Part shown: positions 1 through 8,124 of the stretch, in pieces | Layout: each line of letters opens with the position of its first letter | Numbering within the stretch: position 1 is the stretch's first letter | Assembly: GCF_003034915.1 (NCBI RefSeq) | Contig: NZ_PZJX01000045.1 | Coordinates: 98,324-162,323, forward strand | Reading direction: 5' to 3' | DNA length: 64,000 nt | Source of the DNA: Mesorhizobium helmanticense | GTDB taxonomy: Bacteria > Pseudomonadota > Alphaproteobacteria > Rhizobiales > Rhizobiaceae | Program-made: the position numbers and the translations under genes | The notes under the pieces: model-generated | What the model saw: the letters and a program-made list of their open reading frames with translations, nothing else | Told to the model about the DNA's origin: nothing | Database searches by the model: none

Positions 1-855
1 ATCGTTGAAGCCGACGATGCCGATGGTTCTCGGGACAGCGATCGCGGCGCGGTGGCACTCGAACAGCACGCCGAGCGCGATATCGTCATTGTTGCAGAAG
101 ACGCCGTCGAGCGTCGGTGCCTTGGCCAGCGCATCGCGAAACAGTTCACGGCCAAGCGTGACGCTGGACGGCACAGGCGTGGTGGTGACCAGCCGTGCAT
201 CGAACAGGCCTGCAGCTTCCATCGCCGCGCGATAGCCAGCCAGACGCCGCTGCGACCGCGGGTCCATGCGCGCACCGATGAAACCGATCCGCCTGTAACC
301 CGCCTCGATCAGATGCTCCGTCGCCGTGCGTCCGCCGTCGAGATGCGAGAAACCGACCAGCATGTCGACAGGATCGGGCCCTGTTTCCATGACCTGCACC
401 ACCGGGCAGCCAGCTGTCTCCAGCAATTTTCGCGCGGTCGGCGTCTGGTTGATGCCGGCCACGATCAGGGCTGCCGGTCGCTGCGGGCCAAATACCTGCA
501 GCAGCCGTTCTTCCTCGAGGCCAGAATAATGCGTGTTGCCGAGCTGGACGCGGAATGGGCCGTCCGACAGGCTGTCATAGATGCCGCGCACCACTTCGGC
601 GAAAACGTTATTGGTGAGCGACGGCACCAGAACGCCGAATACGTCGGCACGCGCCGAGGCCAGCGCGCGCGCATTCGGATCGGGCACATAGCCGAGTTCG
701 TCGACGGCCACCTGGATCTGGCGCCGCAAATCCTCCGAAACGCGCTCCGGCTCGCGCAAGGCGCGCGACACGGTGATGGCGCCGACGCCGGCCTTGCGCG
801 CGACATCGGCGATGGTGGGGCGGCCGCCGCCACGGCGCGAGCGTGGCTTGATCAT
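1..855 (-). CDS. LacI/GntR-type transcriptional regulator (C-terminus cut by window edge)
   Basis: The frame is open from an ATG at 855 to the window edge without a stop (285 codons), so the C-terminal end is missing. After a short basic leader the protein starts an HTH of the LacI type (PTIADVARKAGVGAITVSRA, residues about 12-32), followed by the usual hinge and a periplasmic-binding-protein-like effector domain reading into FGVLVPSLTN and VGFSHLDGGRTATEHL. It most resembles GntR-like gluconate repressors within the LacI family, but the ligand cannot be told from sequence. It lies upstream of, and on the same strand as, nothing else in the window; the MFS gene at 1031-2263 is transcribed towards it and could share a transcript. 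Confidence 0.88.
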   Translation of the reverse strand, partial: MIKPRSRRGGGRPTIADVARKAGVGAITVSRALREPERVSEDLRRQIQVAVDELGYVPDPNARALASARADVFGVLVPSLTNNVFAEVVRGIYDSLSDGPFRVQLGNTHYSGLEEERLLQVFGPQRPAALIVAGINQTPTARKLLETAGCPVVQVMETGPDPVDMLVGFSHLDGGRTATEHLIEAGYRRIGFIGARMDPRSQRRLAGYRAAMEAAGLFDARLVTTTPVPSSVTLGRELFRDALAKAPTLDGVFCNNDDIALGVLFECHRAAIAVPRTIGIVGFND

Positions 856-1030
856 GGCCTTGCCCCCGGCACCGGGCCTTTGCCGATGCGCGGTCGCAGC
901 GTCAACCTTGTCGCCATGCTCATCCCGCTTCCTCGCCACGCCGCGTCAGCCCGGCGTCGCGCAGCCTCTGCCCATTGTCAAGGCCAACAGTCCGTGGCGG
1001 CATCAACGCCAGGACGCTGGCTCCAACTCC

Positions 1031-2263
1031 TCAGGCCATCGCCATGGCGCTGCGCCGCGCCTTCCACATCAGAAGACCAATGGCCACCAAATTCACCAGA
1101 TTCCAGGCGATGCCGTTCAGGAATGCGGCTGCGTAGGAGCCAGTGAGGTCGTAGATCCAGCCCGACATCCAGCCGCCGACCGCCATGCCGAAGATGGTCG
1201 CCATGATCACGATGCCGACACGCTGGCCGGCCTCCTTGGCTGGCATATAGTCGCGCACGATGATCGCATAGCAAGGCACGATACCGCCTTGCGACAGGCC
1301 GAAGACCAGCGAGACGACATAAAGCGAGGCAAGCCCATCGAAGGGGATGTAGAACAGCAGCGACAGGCATTGCAGCACCGAGCCGATGAGCAGCGTTTTC
1401 ACCGCGCCGATGCGATCGGCGAGGAACCCCGATGCCAGCCGGCTGACGACGCCCGCCGCCAGCATGATCGACAGCATGTCGGCGCCTCGCGCCACGCCGT
1501 AGCCGAGGTCCATGCAATAGGCGACGATATGGACCTGCGGCATCGACATCGCCATGCAGCAACCGAAGCCGGCGACGACGAGCAGCACCTGCAGGGCAGT
1601 CGGCGACAGCGAGATCGGCCGGACTCGCTGGCTGCCGCGCGATCCGGCGGCGGCGGCAAGTGGCGCGCGGCGCTTGAGCAGCAGAACCAGCGGCACCATG
1701 GTTGCGAGGCAGACGACGCCGATCGCGGCATAGGTAAAACGCCAGCCTTCGCTCTGCATGACATAGGGCATCACCATCGGCCAGATCGTCCCGGCAAGAT
1801 AGCTGCCGGCAGCGGCGGCCGCCACCGCGACGCCGCGCCGGCGGTTAAACCAGTGCGAGATGTCGGCGATCAGCGGGCCGAAGATCGCCGACGTGCCGAT
1901 GCCGATCAGAAGCCCCTGCGCAAGGGTGAACCCAAGGATCGAGGTGGTCAGCGACGCCAGCAAGAATCCGGCGCCGAGCGCGATTGAAGCGATCAATGCC
2001 GGGATCCAGTAGCCCATGCGGTCGATGGCGCGCCCTACCACCACGTTGCCGGCGGCGAAGCCGACCATGGTCGCGGTATAAGGCATTGAGGCAGCCGCCC
2101 GATCGACACCGAATTCGGCCTGCACGGCGGGCAGTACGACTACAACTGCCCACATGCCGACACCGCCGATTGTCGCCAGCAGCATCGAGATGGCGAGCCG
2201 TATCCAGGCGTAGGCGCTGTCGATGCCGGGGCTGCTTGCCTGGCTGGCGGCGGTTGTGGTCAA
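1031..2263 (-). CDS. MFS transporter
   Basis: A 410-residue protein with about twelve hydrophobic segments, the normal size of a 12-TM major facilitator. The loop after TM2 reads GRAIDRMGYW, a version of the family G-x-x-x-D-R-x-G motif, and the second half repeats it as GFLADRIGAVKT. This pattern fits the monocarboxylate/oxalate-formate branch of the superfamily. The start is a TTG at 2263 placed six bases behind an AGGAA ribosome site; no ATG fits. The neighbouring LacI regulator is 175 bp downstream on the same strand, which suggests the pair are linked in regulation. The substrate is unknown; an organic or sugar acid is an inference. Confidence 0.85.
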   Translation of the reverse strand: MTTTAASQASSPGIDSAYAWIRLAISMLLATIGGVGMWAVVVVLPAVQAEFGVDRAAASMPYTATMVGFAAGNVVVGRAIDRMGYWIPALIASIALGAGFLLASLTTSILGFTLAQGLLIGIGTSAIFGPLIADISHWFNRRRGVAVAAAAAGSYLAGTIWPMVMPYVMQSEGWRFTYAAIGVVCLATMVPLVLLLKRRAPLAAAAGSRGSQRVRPISLSPTALQVLLVVAGFGCCMAMSMPQVHIVAYCMDLGYGVARGADMLSIMLAAGVVSRLASGFLADRIGAVKTLLIGSVLQCLSLLFYIPFDGLASLYVVSLVFGLSQGGIVPCYAIIVRDYMPAKEAGQRVGIVIMATIFGMAVGGWMSGWIYDLTGSYAAAFLNGIAWNLVNLVAIGLLMWKARRSAMAMA

Positions 2264-2382
2264 GAAGTTTCCTGTCCGCGGTTTTAAAAATCGACCGGTT
2301 CCTTCGCCACTATCGACGCATTCGTGGCGCTGAGCAGCGCCACATCAGCAATTCCGTGGCTCCAGGGATTTGAAGCCGCAAT

Positions 2383-2407
2383 GGAACAGCGGCCACCGTC
2401 CGGAGTT
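2383..2407 (+). promoter_or_regulatory. Candidate EcfG-type promoter before DUF3175 gene
   Basis: GGAAC at 2383-2387 is followed after 17 bases by GTT (2405-2407). The known alphaproteobacterial EcfG consensus is GGAAC-N16/17-CGTT, so the -10 element has one mismatch (AGTT). A transcript would begin some 20-25 bases before the coding region. Confidence 0.35.
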
Positions 2408-2426
2408 CTCCATGAACTCACGGTGG
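2393..2426 (+). other. Nested inverted repeat ending at the DUF3175 ribosome site
   Basis: CCACCGT (2393-2399) pairs with ACGGTGG (2420-2426), and inside it GAGTTC (2403-2408) pairs with GAACTC (2414-2419), giving 13 base pairs with a three-base bulge and a five-base loop. The 3' arm overlaps the first bases of the GGAAGGAG ribosome site (2425-2432). Confidence 0.5.
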
Positions 2427-2433
2427 AAGGAGT

Positions 2434-2727
2434 TTTGCCACGACCGCAAAAAGAAAATGGTCGGCCGAGGTGACCGAACACAGCGACGCCATGGATCTCG
2501 AGGAACACGTCTTCGAATCCCATGACGCCAGGAAGATCGCGGCCTCGCTGAAGCGCTCGGCCGAACACAGCGACCGGCGCAAGGCCGAGCCGTTCCAGTC
2601 CGCCATGTCGATGCTGAACTTCTACATCAACCGTGCCGGCAAGAACCTGCCGGCCAGGCAGAAGATAGTGCTGGAGGACGCAAAGGACGAGCTGCGCGCC
2701 GCCTTCGGACGCCCGAAAGAAGATTAG
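2434..2727 (+). CDS. DUF3175 family small protein, unusual start
   Basis: The residues TEHSDAMDLEEHVF and SMLNFYINRAGKNLPA are the conserved core of DUF3175, a small family of unknown function found in Rhizobiales and other soil bacteria. The first usable canonical start is GTG at 2470 (85 residues), but the conserved family N-terminus (KRKWSAEV) is encoded in frame upstream from 2434, right behind a good GGAAGGAG site, and there the codon in the expected ATG position is TTT. An ACG at 2440 is the only near-start codon at good spacing (seven bases). Either the start has been lost by mutation, an uncommon start is used, or there is a sequence error. The coordinates given include the conserved N-terminus; the certain part is 2470-2727. 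Confidence 0.75.
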   Translation, partial: FATTAKRKWSAEVTEHSDAMDLEEHVFESHDARKIAASLKRSAEHSDRRKAEPFQSAMSMLNFYINRAGKNLPARQKIVLEDAKDELRAAFGRPKED

Positions 2728-2747
2728 GACCGCACCTCAGTATCGAC

Positions 2748-3524
2748 CTATCTCGACCTGATGACGACGTCGGTATTGGCCAACAGCTTGCGCACCGCAG
2801 TGCGCGCCGCATCCGGCTTTTTCAGGCGAATATTCTTCTCGATCGCCTCGTGCAGCTTTTGCGCGTGCTGCAAATCGTCAAGCTCCCGCGTCGTATAGGC
2901 GAACAGATGATCGAACGCCGATTCAATCAGCACGCCGAGCGGCACCAGGAGATCGTTGCCCGACGCCCTCAGGATGGCCAGATGAAAGCGCGTGTCGGCG
3001 CGGGTGCGTTCCTGCAGCGTTGCCGCCTCGCCCATCTCGCGGCAGGCCTGGCTGATCTCGGCCATCTGCTCATCGCTGCGCCGCATGGCAGCGAAGGCGC
3101 TGGCCTCCGGCTCGATGATATGGCGGAATTCCTGCACGGTTTTCAGGAAAACCTCGCGGTCGGGCGAAGTTGCGTACCAGGCGAGCACGTCGCGGTCGAG
3201 CAGGTTCCAGCGTTCCTTCGGCTCGACCCAACTGCCGATCTTGGGACGCGAGGCCAGCAGGCTTTTCGCCATCAGCATCTTGATGGCTTCCCGCACCGCC
3301 GAACGGCTGACATCGAATGTCTCGGACCATTTGGCTTCGTTAGGCAGGATGGTTCCCGGCGGATAATCGCCGCGCACGATCCGCAAGCCGATCTCGTTGG
3401 CAAGCGACGCATGCACGCTCGAGCCAGGAATGCGGGCCGCATCGGCCCGGCGAACGGCGGCCGGACGTTCGGCGGGCGCCGCACCGGCCAATTTTTTTTC
3501 CCTGTTCGGCTTTGCGTCCCGCAT
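2748..3524 (-). CDS. FadR-subfamily GntR regulator (copy 1)
   Basis: A 258-residue DNA-binding regulator: basic leader, winged HTH (ILPNEAKWSETFDVSRSAVREAIKML, described here only by its ends at residues about 59-84), then an all-helical FCD ligand domain with the usual acidic/histidine ligand set (ADTRFHLAIL and LHEAIEKNI). The FCD family binds small carboxylates, often sugar acids, through a metal. It follows the SDR gene (3616-4512) by 91 bp on the same strand and probably shares its transcript. It is almost identical to the regulator at 5660-6442 over the whole HTH and most of the FCD domain, so the two are recent paralogues. Two CAAAGCCTGT direct repeats (3547-3556, 3571-3580) and a CTGTGCACAG palindrome lie just upstream. 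Confidence 0.92.
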   Translation of the reverse strand: MRDAKPNREKKLAGAAPAERPAAVRRADAARIPGSSVHASLANEIGLRIVRGDYPPGTILPNEAKWSETFDVSRSAVREAIKMLMAKSLLASRPKIGSWVEPKERWNLLDRDVLAWYATSPDREVFLKTVQEFRHIIEPEASAFAAMRRSDEQMAEISQACREMGEAATLQERTRADTRFHLAILRASGNDLLVPLGVLIESAFDHLFAYTTRELDDLQHAQKLHEAIEKNIRLKKPDAARTAVRKLLANTDVVIRSR

Positions 3525-3615
3525 CCGTCCCAGAAAGTCCGGATTTCAAAGCCTGTCAAGCATAGGACCGCAAAGCCTGTTTCTGTGCACAGATCAGCCT
3601 CGGATCGTCAGTCGA

Positions 3616-4512
3616 TCAGGCCATTTTGACATATTTCCGCCAGCTGTGCTCCGGACGGAAGCCAAGCACGTCCCTCGCCTTGCGGTTGGAGAGCAGCGTC
3701 TCATATTCGCCGAGTTCAACCTTGACCGGCACGTCGGGATAAAACCGCTTCAGCAACTCGGCTGTCGGCAGATCGGACGAACAATCGTCATTGGCGGCAT
3801 TGAACACCTGATAGCCAAGCCCGTCCTTTTCGATCGCCCGCAGCGTGATCTGGCCAAGGTCGCGCGCATCGATGTAGCTCCAGGCGATGCGCTTGCGGAA
3901 ACCCGGATCGGCGAACCATTTCGGAAACAGCTGGTATTCATGCGGCTCGATGACGTTGCCGATACGCAAGGCATAGATATCGGTACCGTTGCGTTGAGCA
4001 AACGCCCGTGCCGTCTTCTCATTGACGACCTTTGACAGCGCGTAGCTGTCCATCGGATCGACGTCGTACTCCTCATCGAGCGGGAAATATTTGGGATCGC
4101 GTGGCTCGTTGGCGAAGACCAGCCCATAGGTCGTTTCGCTGGAGGCGATCACGACCTTTGGGATGCCGAGTTTCACCGCTGCCTCGATGATATTGTAGGT
4201 GCCGAGCGCATTGATGCGGAACACTTCGTTGTCGGTCGTGATCATGATGCGCGGGATGGCCGCGAAATGCACCACGGCGTCGACCGGCTGCGCGCGCAGC
4301 GACGGATCGAATTCATGCAAGCCCATATAGCTCGACAGCGCGTTGAACACTTGCCCGCTGTCGGTGATGTCGGTGACCAGCGTGCGCACCTTGGGATTGT
4401 CGAGCGGCTTGGTGTCGATATTGAGTACCTGGCAGCCATGCTCGACCAGATATTCCACGACATGACGCCCGGCCTTGCCGCTGCCACCGGTGAACATGAT
4501 CCGCTTCGTCAT
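3616..4512 (-). CDS. NAD-dependent epimerase/dehydratase (extended SDR)
   Basis: A 298-residue extended short-chain dehydrogenase. The nucleotide site TGGSGKAG is at residues 8-15, followed by the acidic residue after beta-2 (NIDTKPL) that favours NAD, VVHFAAIPR in the middle, SSETTYG and the catalytic YALSK (Y-x3-K). The start is the ATG before TKRIMFTGG at 4512; an in-frame extension upstream would run through the divergent promoter and is not protein-like. The gene is divergent from the dehydrogenase at 4631 with 118 bp between them, holding a perfect 15-bp palindrome. Family members epimerise, dehydrate or oxidise nucleotide sugars or free uronates; oxidation of a sugar acid is an inference from the neighbours. 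Confidence 0.88.
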   Translation of the reverse strand: MTKRIMFTGGSGKAGRHVVEYLVEHGCQVLNIDTKPLDNPKVRTLVTDITDSGQVFNALSSYMGLHEFDPSLRAQPVDAVVHFAAIPRIMITTDNEVFRINALGTYNIIEAAVKLGIPKVVIASSETTYGLVFANEPRDPKYFPLDEEYDVDPMDSYALSKVVNEKTARAFAQRNGTDIYALRIGNVIEPHEYQLFPKWFADPGFRKRIAWSYIDARDLGQITLRAIEKDGLGYQVFNAANDDCSSDLPTAELLKRFYPDVPVKVELGEYETLLSNRKARDVLGFRPEHSWRKYVKMA

Positions 4513-4543
4513 TTTGCTCTCCACATTGCTTGGGAATTGTGTG

Positions 4544-4558
4544 TATTGTCGGACAATA
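4544..4558. promoter_or_regulatory. Perfect palindromic operator TATTGTCGGACAATA
   Basis: This 15-bp perfect inverted repeat (TTGTC-G-GACAA core) is centred between the divergent SDR and dehydrogenase genes. FadR-type regulators bind short palindromes of this kind, and two such regulators flank the pair. Related sites occur at 7966-8008. Confidence 0.65.
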
Positions 4559-4630
4559 TTGCATTTTGCAACCGCCTGCGGCAAGAACGGCAGCGCTATT
4601 ATCGATAATTTCCAGACAGGACAAAACGAC

Positions 4631-5569
4631 ATGACCACGACTGCCGCGAGCGAAAACATCGGCTTCATCGGCCTTGGCCTGATGGGGCATGGAATCGCCA
4701 AGAACATCGTCGACAAGGGCTATGCGCTGACCTTTCTCGGCCGCAAGAACCGCAAGCCCGCGGAAGATATGCTTGACCGGGGCGCCAAGGAAGCAACCAC
4801 CTCGCGCGATGTTGCGGCGGCATCCGATATCGTCTTCATCTGCGTCACCGGCTCGCGTGAGGTGGAAGCCATTGTCCGCGGACCGGGCGGCCTCAAGGAG
4901 GGCTTGAAGAAAGGCTCGGTCGTCGTCGATTGCTCAACCTCCGATCCGGTTTCGACGGTGGCCATCGCCGCCGAACTCAAGGCGCTCGGCGTCGACTATG
5001 TCGATGCCCCGCTCAGCCGCACGCCAAAGGAGGCCTGGGAAGGCACGCTCGACGCCATGGTCGGCGCCTCCGATGCGGTTTTTGCCCGTCTCAAGCCGGT
5101 GCTCGACACCTGGGCCGGACGCATCGTCCATATTGGCGGCACCGGCGACGGTCACCGCATGAAGCTGCTCAACAATTTCATTTCGCTCGGCTATGCGGCG
5201 ATCTACTCCGAGGCGCTGGCGCTAGCCGAGAAGGTCGGCATTTCGCCGCCGCGTTTCGACAGCGTCATCCGCAACGGCCGCATGGATTGCGGCTTCTACC
5301 AGACATTCATGCGCTGGACGCTGGAGGGCGACCGCGACGCCCATAAATTCACCATTGCCAATGCCTTCAAGGACCTCACCTATCTCGAATCGATGGCAGG
5401 AGCGGCCGGCATCGCCAACCCGCTCGGCAATGCCACCAAGAACGCCTTCGCAGGCGCCTTCGCCGCCGGGCCTGCCGACCAATATGTGCCGATGCTGGCA
5501 ACGCATGTCGCCAAGGTCAACGGTGTCGACCTGATGCCGACCAAGGACGGGAAAAAGCAGACGATTTGA
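4631..5569 (+). CDS. NAD(P)-dependent beta-hydroxyacid dehydrogenase (3-hydroxyisobutyrate dehydrogenase family)
   Basis: A 312-residue member of the 3-hydroxyisobutyrate / tartronate-semialdehyde reductase family. The Rossmann motif FIGLGLMGHGIAKN lies at residues 12-25, VVDCSTSDP follows, the substrate loop reads DAPLSRTPKEAWEGTLDAMVG-like (family norm DAPVSGG...GTL..MVG, so the second Ser-Gly is Ser-Arg here), and the catalytic lysine sits in MKLLNNF. ATG 4631 has the ribosome site ACAGGAC ahead. It converts a beta-hydroxyacid to the semialdehyde or the reverse in the cytoplasm. Together with the divergent SDR it suggests a sugar-acid pathway under FadR control; the exact acid is unknown. 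Confidence 0.88.
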   Translation: MTTTAASENIGFIGLGLMGHGIAKNIVDKGYALTFLGRKNRKPAEDMLDRGAKEATTSRDVAAASDIVFICVTGSREVEAIVRGPGGLKEGLKKGSVVVDCSTSDPVSTVAIAAELKALGVDYVDAPLSRTPKEAWEGTLDAMVGASDAVFARLKPVLDTWAGRIVHIGGTGDGHRMKLLNNFISLGYAAIYSEALALAEKVGISPPRFDSVIRNGRMDCGFYQTFMRWTLEGDRDAHKFTIANAFKDLTYLESMAGAAGIANPLGNATKNAFAGAFAAGPADQYVPMLATHVAKVNGVDLMPTKDGKKQTI

Positions 5570-5659
5570 GCGCGACCGGCCGGCCTCAGGATTTCACCTG
5601 ATTCAATTCAGGAGGACCGACCTCTATATCATTGTTCGGATTTCGATTCTCGCGATCGA

Positions 5660-6442
5660 TCACCGCCGCGATCGTCCGATCACATCATCGGTGTTGGCTA
5701 GCAATCTGTGGACTGCATTGCGCGCCGCGCCCGGCCGCCGCAGACGGATGTTCTTCTCAATCGCTTCATGCAGCGCCTGCGCCCGGCGCTGGTCGCTGGT
5801 TTCGCGGGTGACGAAAACAAAGAGATGGTCGAGCGCGGATTCGATCAGCACGCCGAGCGGCACCAGCAGGTCGTTGCCCGACGCCCGCAAGATGGCGAGA
5901 TGAAAGCGCGTATCGGCGCGCGTGCGTTCCTGCAGGTTCGTGGCATCGCCCATCTCCCGGCAGGCCTGGCTGATCTCGCCCATCTGCTCTTCGCTGCGCC
6001 GGATAGCGGCGAAGGCACTGGCTTCGGGTTCGATGATATGGCGAAATTCCTGCACGGTGCGCAGGAACGCCTCGCGGTCGGGTGCGGTCGCATACCAGGC
6101 GAGCACGTCGCGGTCGAGCAGGTTCCAGCGCTCCTTCGGCTCGACCCAACTGCCGATCTTGGGGCGCGATGCCAACAGGCTCTTGGCCATCAGCATCTTG
6201 ATCGCCTCGCGCACCGCCGAGCGGCTGACGTTGAAGGTTTCCGACCATTTGGCTTCGTTGGGCAGGATGGCCCCGGGTGGATAGTCGCCGCGCACGATCC
6301 GAAGACCGATCTCGCTTGCCAGCGAGGCATGGACGCTGGAGCCCGGAAAGTGTGCCGCATCGGCGCGCCGAAAGGCAGCCGGAGGTCTGACCGGCACCTC
6401 GGCCTTGGCGGCTCGTTTCCTTGATTTCCCGTCGTCCGGCAT
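5660..6442 (-). CDS. FadR-subfamily GntR regulator (copy 2)
   Basis: A 260-residue regulator with the same winged HTH and FCD domains as the protein at 2748-3524. The stretch from HASLA to ESA..DHLF differs only by scattered conservative changes (N/S, T/A, D/N, M/I, D/E), while the first 35 residues and the last 40 have diverged more. The ATG at 6442 (MPDDGKSRKRAA) gives the same length as the paralogue; longer in-frame starts exist but the extra residues are not conserved. It is convergent with the dehydrogenase ending at 5569. One copy probably controls the dehydrogenase pair and one the importer at 6.6-9.9 kb, but crossed control is likely since the recognition helices (SRSAVREA) are identical. 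Confidence 0.92.
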   Translation of the reverse strand: MPDDGKSRKRAAKAEVPVRPPAAFRRADAAHFPGSSVHASLASEIGLRIVRGDYPPGAILPNEAKWSETFNVSRSAVREAIKMLMAKSLLASRPKIGSWVEPKERWNLLDRDVLAWYATAPDREAFLRTVQEFRHIIEPEASAFAAIRRSEEQMGEISQACREMGDATNLQERTRADTRFHLAILRASGNDLLVPLGVLIESALDHLFVFVTRETSDQRRAQALHEAIEKNIRLRRPGAARNAVHRLLANTDDVIGRSRR

Positions 6443-6621
6443 CCACGTTCCAATGCATCGGCAGTCTGTCGCGGGCCACGTCGGGAATGTCAGTTTCCTT
6501 GCCGAATTGCCCTTCGCCGAAAATGCGAAACTATGGGCGCGCCGAAACTGGGGCATTCCGCCCCGAGCGCGCTGCTTTGTCTCTTGTCATGAACCGGGCA
6601 CATTCCATGACCCGGGATGGC

Positions 6622-6644
6622 GGGGCGCCGTAAGCCGGCGCCCC
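6622..6644 (-). terminator. Hairpin after binding-protein gene
   Basis: GGGGCGCCG (6622-6630) pairs with CGGCGCCCC (6636-6644) around a five-base loop, 14 bp beyond the stop of the binding-protein gene. No clear T-run follows on the minus strand, so it may protect or end the mRNA. Confidence 0.55.
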
Positions 6645-6657
6645 CCGAAATCGCGGC

Positions 6658-7647
6658 CTACTTCTGGATGCAGGTGTCGACCGTGTCCTTGGTGCATTCG
6701 TCGAGGCCGGTAAACACCGGATCGGCAACGGTCTTGCCCTCGATCAGGTCGATCATCACCGACGGCGCCTTGTAGCCCATCTCGAACGGCCGCTGGCCGA
6801 CGAGTGCGGTGACAAGGCCATCACGGGCGATTGCCACCTCGTCGCCGATCGTGTCGGCAGCACCGATGACGAACTCGTTCTTGGCGATCTTGTCGGCCAT
6901 CGGCTTGAACAGGTCGCGATAAGGCTGCGGCGCGCCGAACAGCGGCCAGCCGCCCATAATGCCGAAAGCGTCGAGATCGGGGTTGGCAGCGAGGATGTCG
7001 GTCATCGCCTGGACACCCTTGGCGCCGTCGTCATTGGTGAACACCGGGCAGCCGGCGACTTCCGTCCAGCCGCCTTCGCCGGCGAGCGCCGCGAGGCCTT
7101 CCTTGCCGGAGAGCGCATCGCGCATGCCCTGCGCGCGGCGCAGGATGTTGTCGGCCGCGGGATTGCCTTCGATGGTGCAGATCTTGCCGCCGTTCGGCTT
7201 GCCCTTCTTGATGTACTCACCGATCTTAAAACCCATCAGATAATTGTCGGTGCCGAGATAGGTCTTGCGCAGGCCGGCATCTTCCTTGGTCAGATCGGCG
7301 TCGATGGTCATGATCGGGATCGTCGGATTGGCGCTCTTGATCGTCTGCGCGATCAGCGGCGCGTTGGACGGCGAGATAGCCATCGCCACCGTGTCGGGCT
7401 TGCTCAGCATGTCCTGGACGATCTGCGCCTCGCCGGCCTCGTCGGAAGTCGACGCCGGACCGGTATAGAAGCACTCATACTCCGAGCTGGCATTTTCCTT
7501 GTTCCATTTCTGGCAACCCTGGTTGATGGCCTCGAAGAACGGATTGTCGAGACCCTTCACGACGATGACGAGTTGTTTCTTGGCTAAAGCCGGCCCGGCG
7601 CCCAGCACCATGACGGCGGCAGCGGCGAGCAATAGTGATTTCCTCAT
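6658..7647 (-). CDS. Ribose-type ABC importer, periplasmic sugar-binding protein
   Basis: A 329-residue precursor with a classic Sec signal (MRKSLLLAAAAVMVLG...ALA, cut after residue about 22) and a type-1 periplasmic binding fold. VVKGLDNPFFEAINQG is the family N-terminal strand-helix that contacts sugars, followed by DMLSKPDTVAMAISPSNA and IPIMTIDADL. The ATG at 7647 is behind an AGGGAGGA-like site. The ATPase and permease genes of the same system are on the opposite strand from 8125, which is unusual since such systems are normally one operon. Three operator-like sites sit between them, so both transcripts are likely controlled together. The sugar is unknown. Confidence 0.92.
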   Translation of the reverse strand: MRKSLLLAAAAVMVLGAGPALAKKQLVIVVKGLDNPFFEAINQGCQKWNKENASSEYECFYTGPASTSDEAGEAQIVQDMLSKPDTVAMAISPSNAPLIAQTIKSANPTIPIMTIDADLTKEDAGLRKTYLGTDNYLMGFKIGEYIKKGKPNGGKICTIEGNPAADNILRRAQGMRDALSGKEGLAALAGEGGWTEVAGCPVFTNDDGAKGVQAMTDILAANPDLDAFGIMGGWPLFGAPQPYRDLFKPMADKIAKNEFVIGAADTIGDEVAIARDGLVTALVGQRPFEMGYKAPSVMIDLIEGKTVADPVFTGLDECTKDTVDTCIQK

Positions 7648-7926
7648 GTCAGTCCTCCCTTGAAAACAGACGGACACGACGTGCCCGCCACACAGACCGA
7701 CCCGGACCAAGCAATGACAGAGGATCGTTGCACGAACGCTCATGTCGCCAAGCCAGGTCGATAAGCATTTCCAGATACGATCTCGAACCTGCTCGACAAA
7801 CTCTGCTGTCGGCGTGCCCTTGACCCGGTAAGCCTCCGCCGACCCACCCGGCAAACCGGCAACAGGGTCGGGATATTCTCCTCCGACGCTTAGCTAATAT
7901 CGGCTCGCCGCCAACGTCAATCTCTA

Positions 7927-8008
7927 TTTGTCCTACAAAACTGATTTTTAAAAGCTCCCTCCCCGCAATTCGTCGGACAATTGCCAGATCTTATTCGTCC
8001 GACAATTG
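7927..8008. promoter_or_regulatory. Cluster of three FadR-like operator sites
   Basis: Three related sites lie in the divergent region between the binding-protein and ATPase genes: TTTGTCCTACAAA (7927-7939), CAATTCGTCGGACAATTG (7966-7983) and ATTCGTCCGACAATTG (7993-8008). The half-site GTCSGACAATT matches the perfect palindrome at 4544-4558. The remaining part of this 477-bp gap (7648-7926 and 8009-8124) shows no gene. Confidence 0.55.
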
Positions 8009-8124
8009 ACGCCAGTGCCGGCATTCGCATAATGGACTTTAAAATCGCTGTCTCCGGGAGGAGCTGGGGAGAGCGGGCCGCGGCAGAACCGCAGGCCGGG
8101 AAGCACGGGGAGGCAAGAAGGCTG

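Noticed and set aside
52..1987. Long plus-strand open frames of 364 and 404 codons
   Set aside because: They are rich in Arg, His and Asp with no recognisable fold and lie opposite the LacI and MFS genes; they are antisense effects of high GC content.
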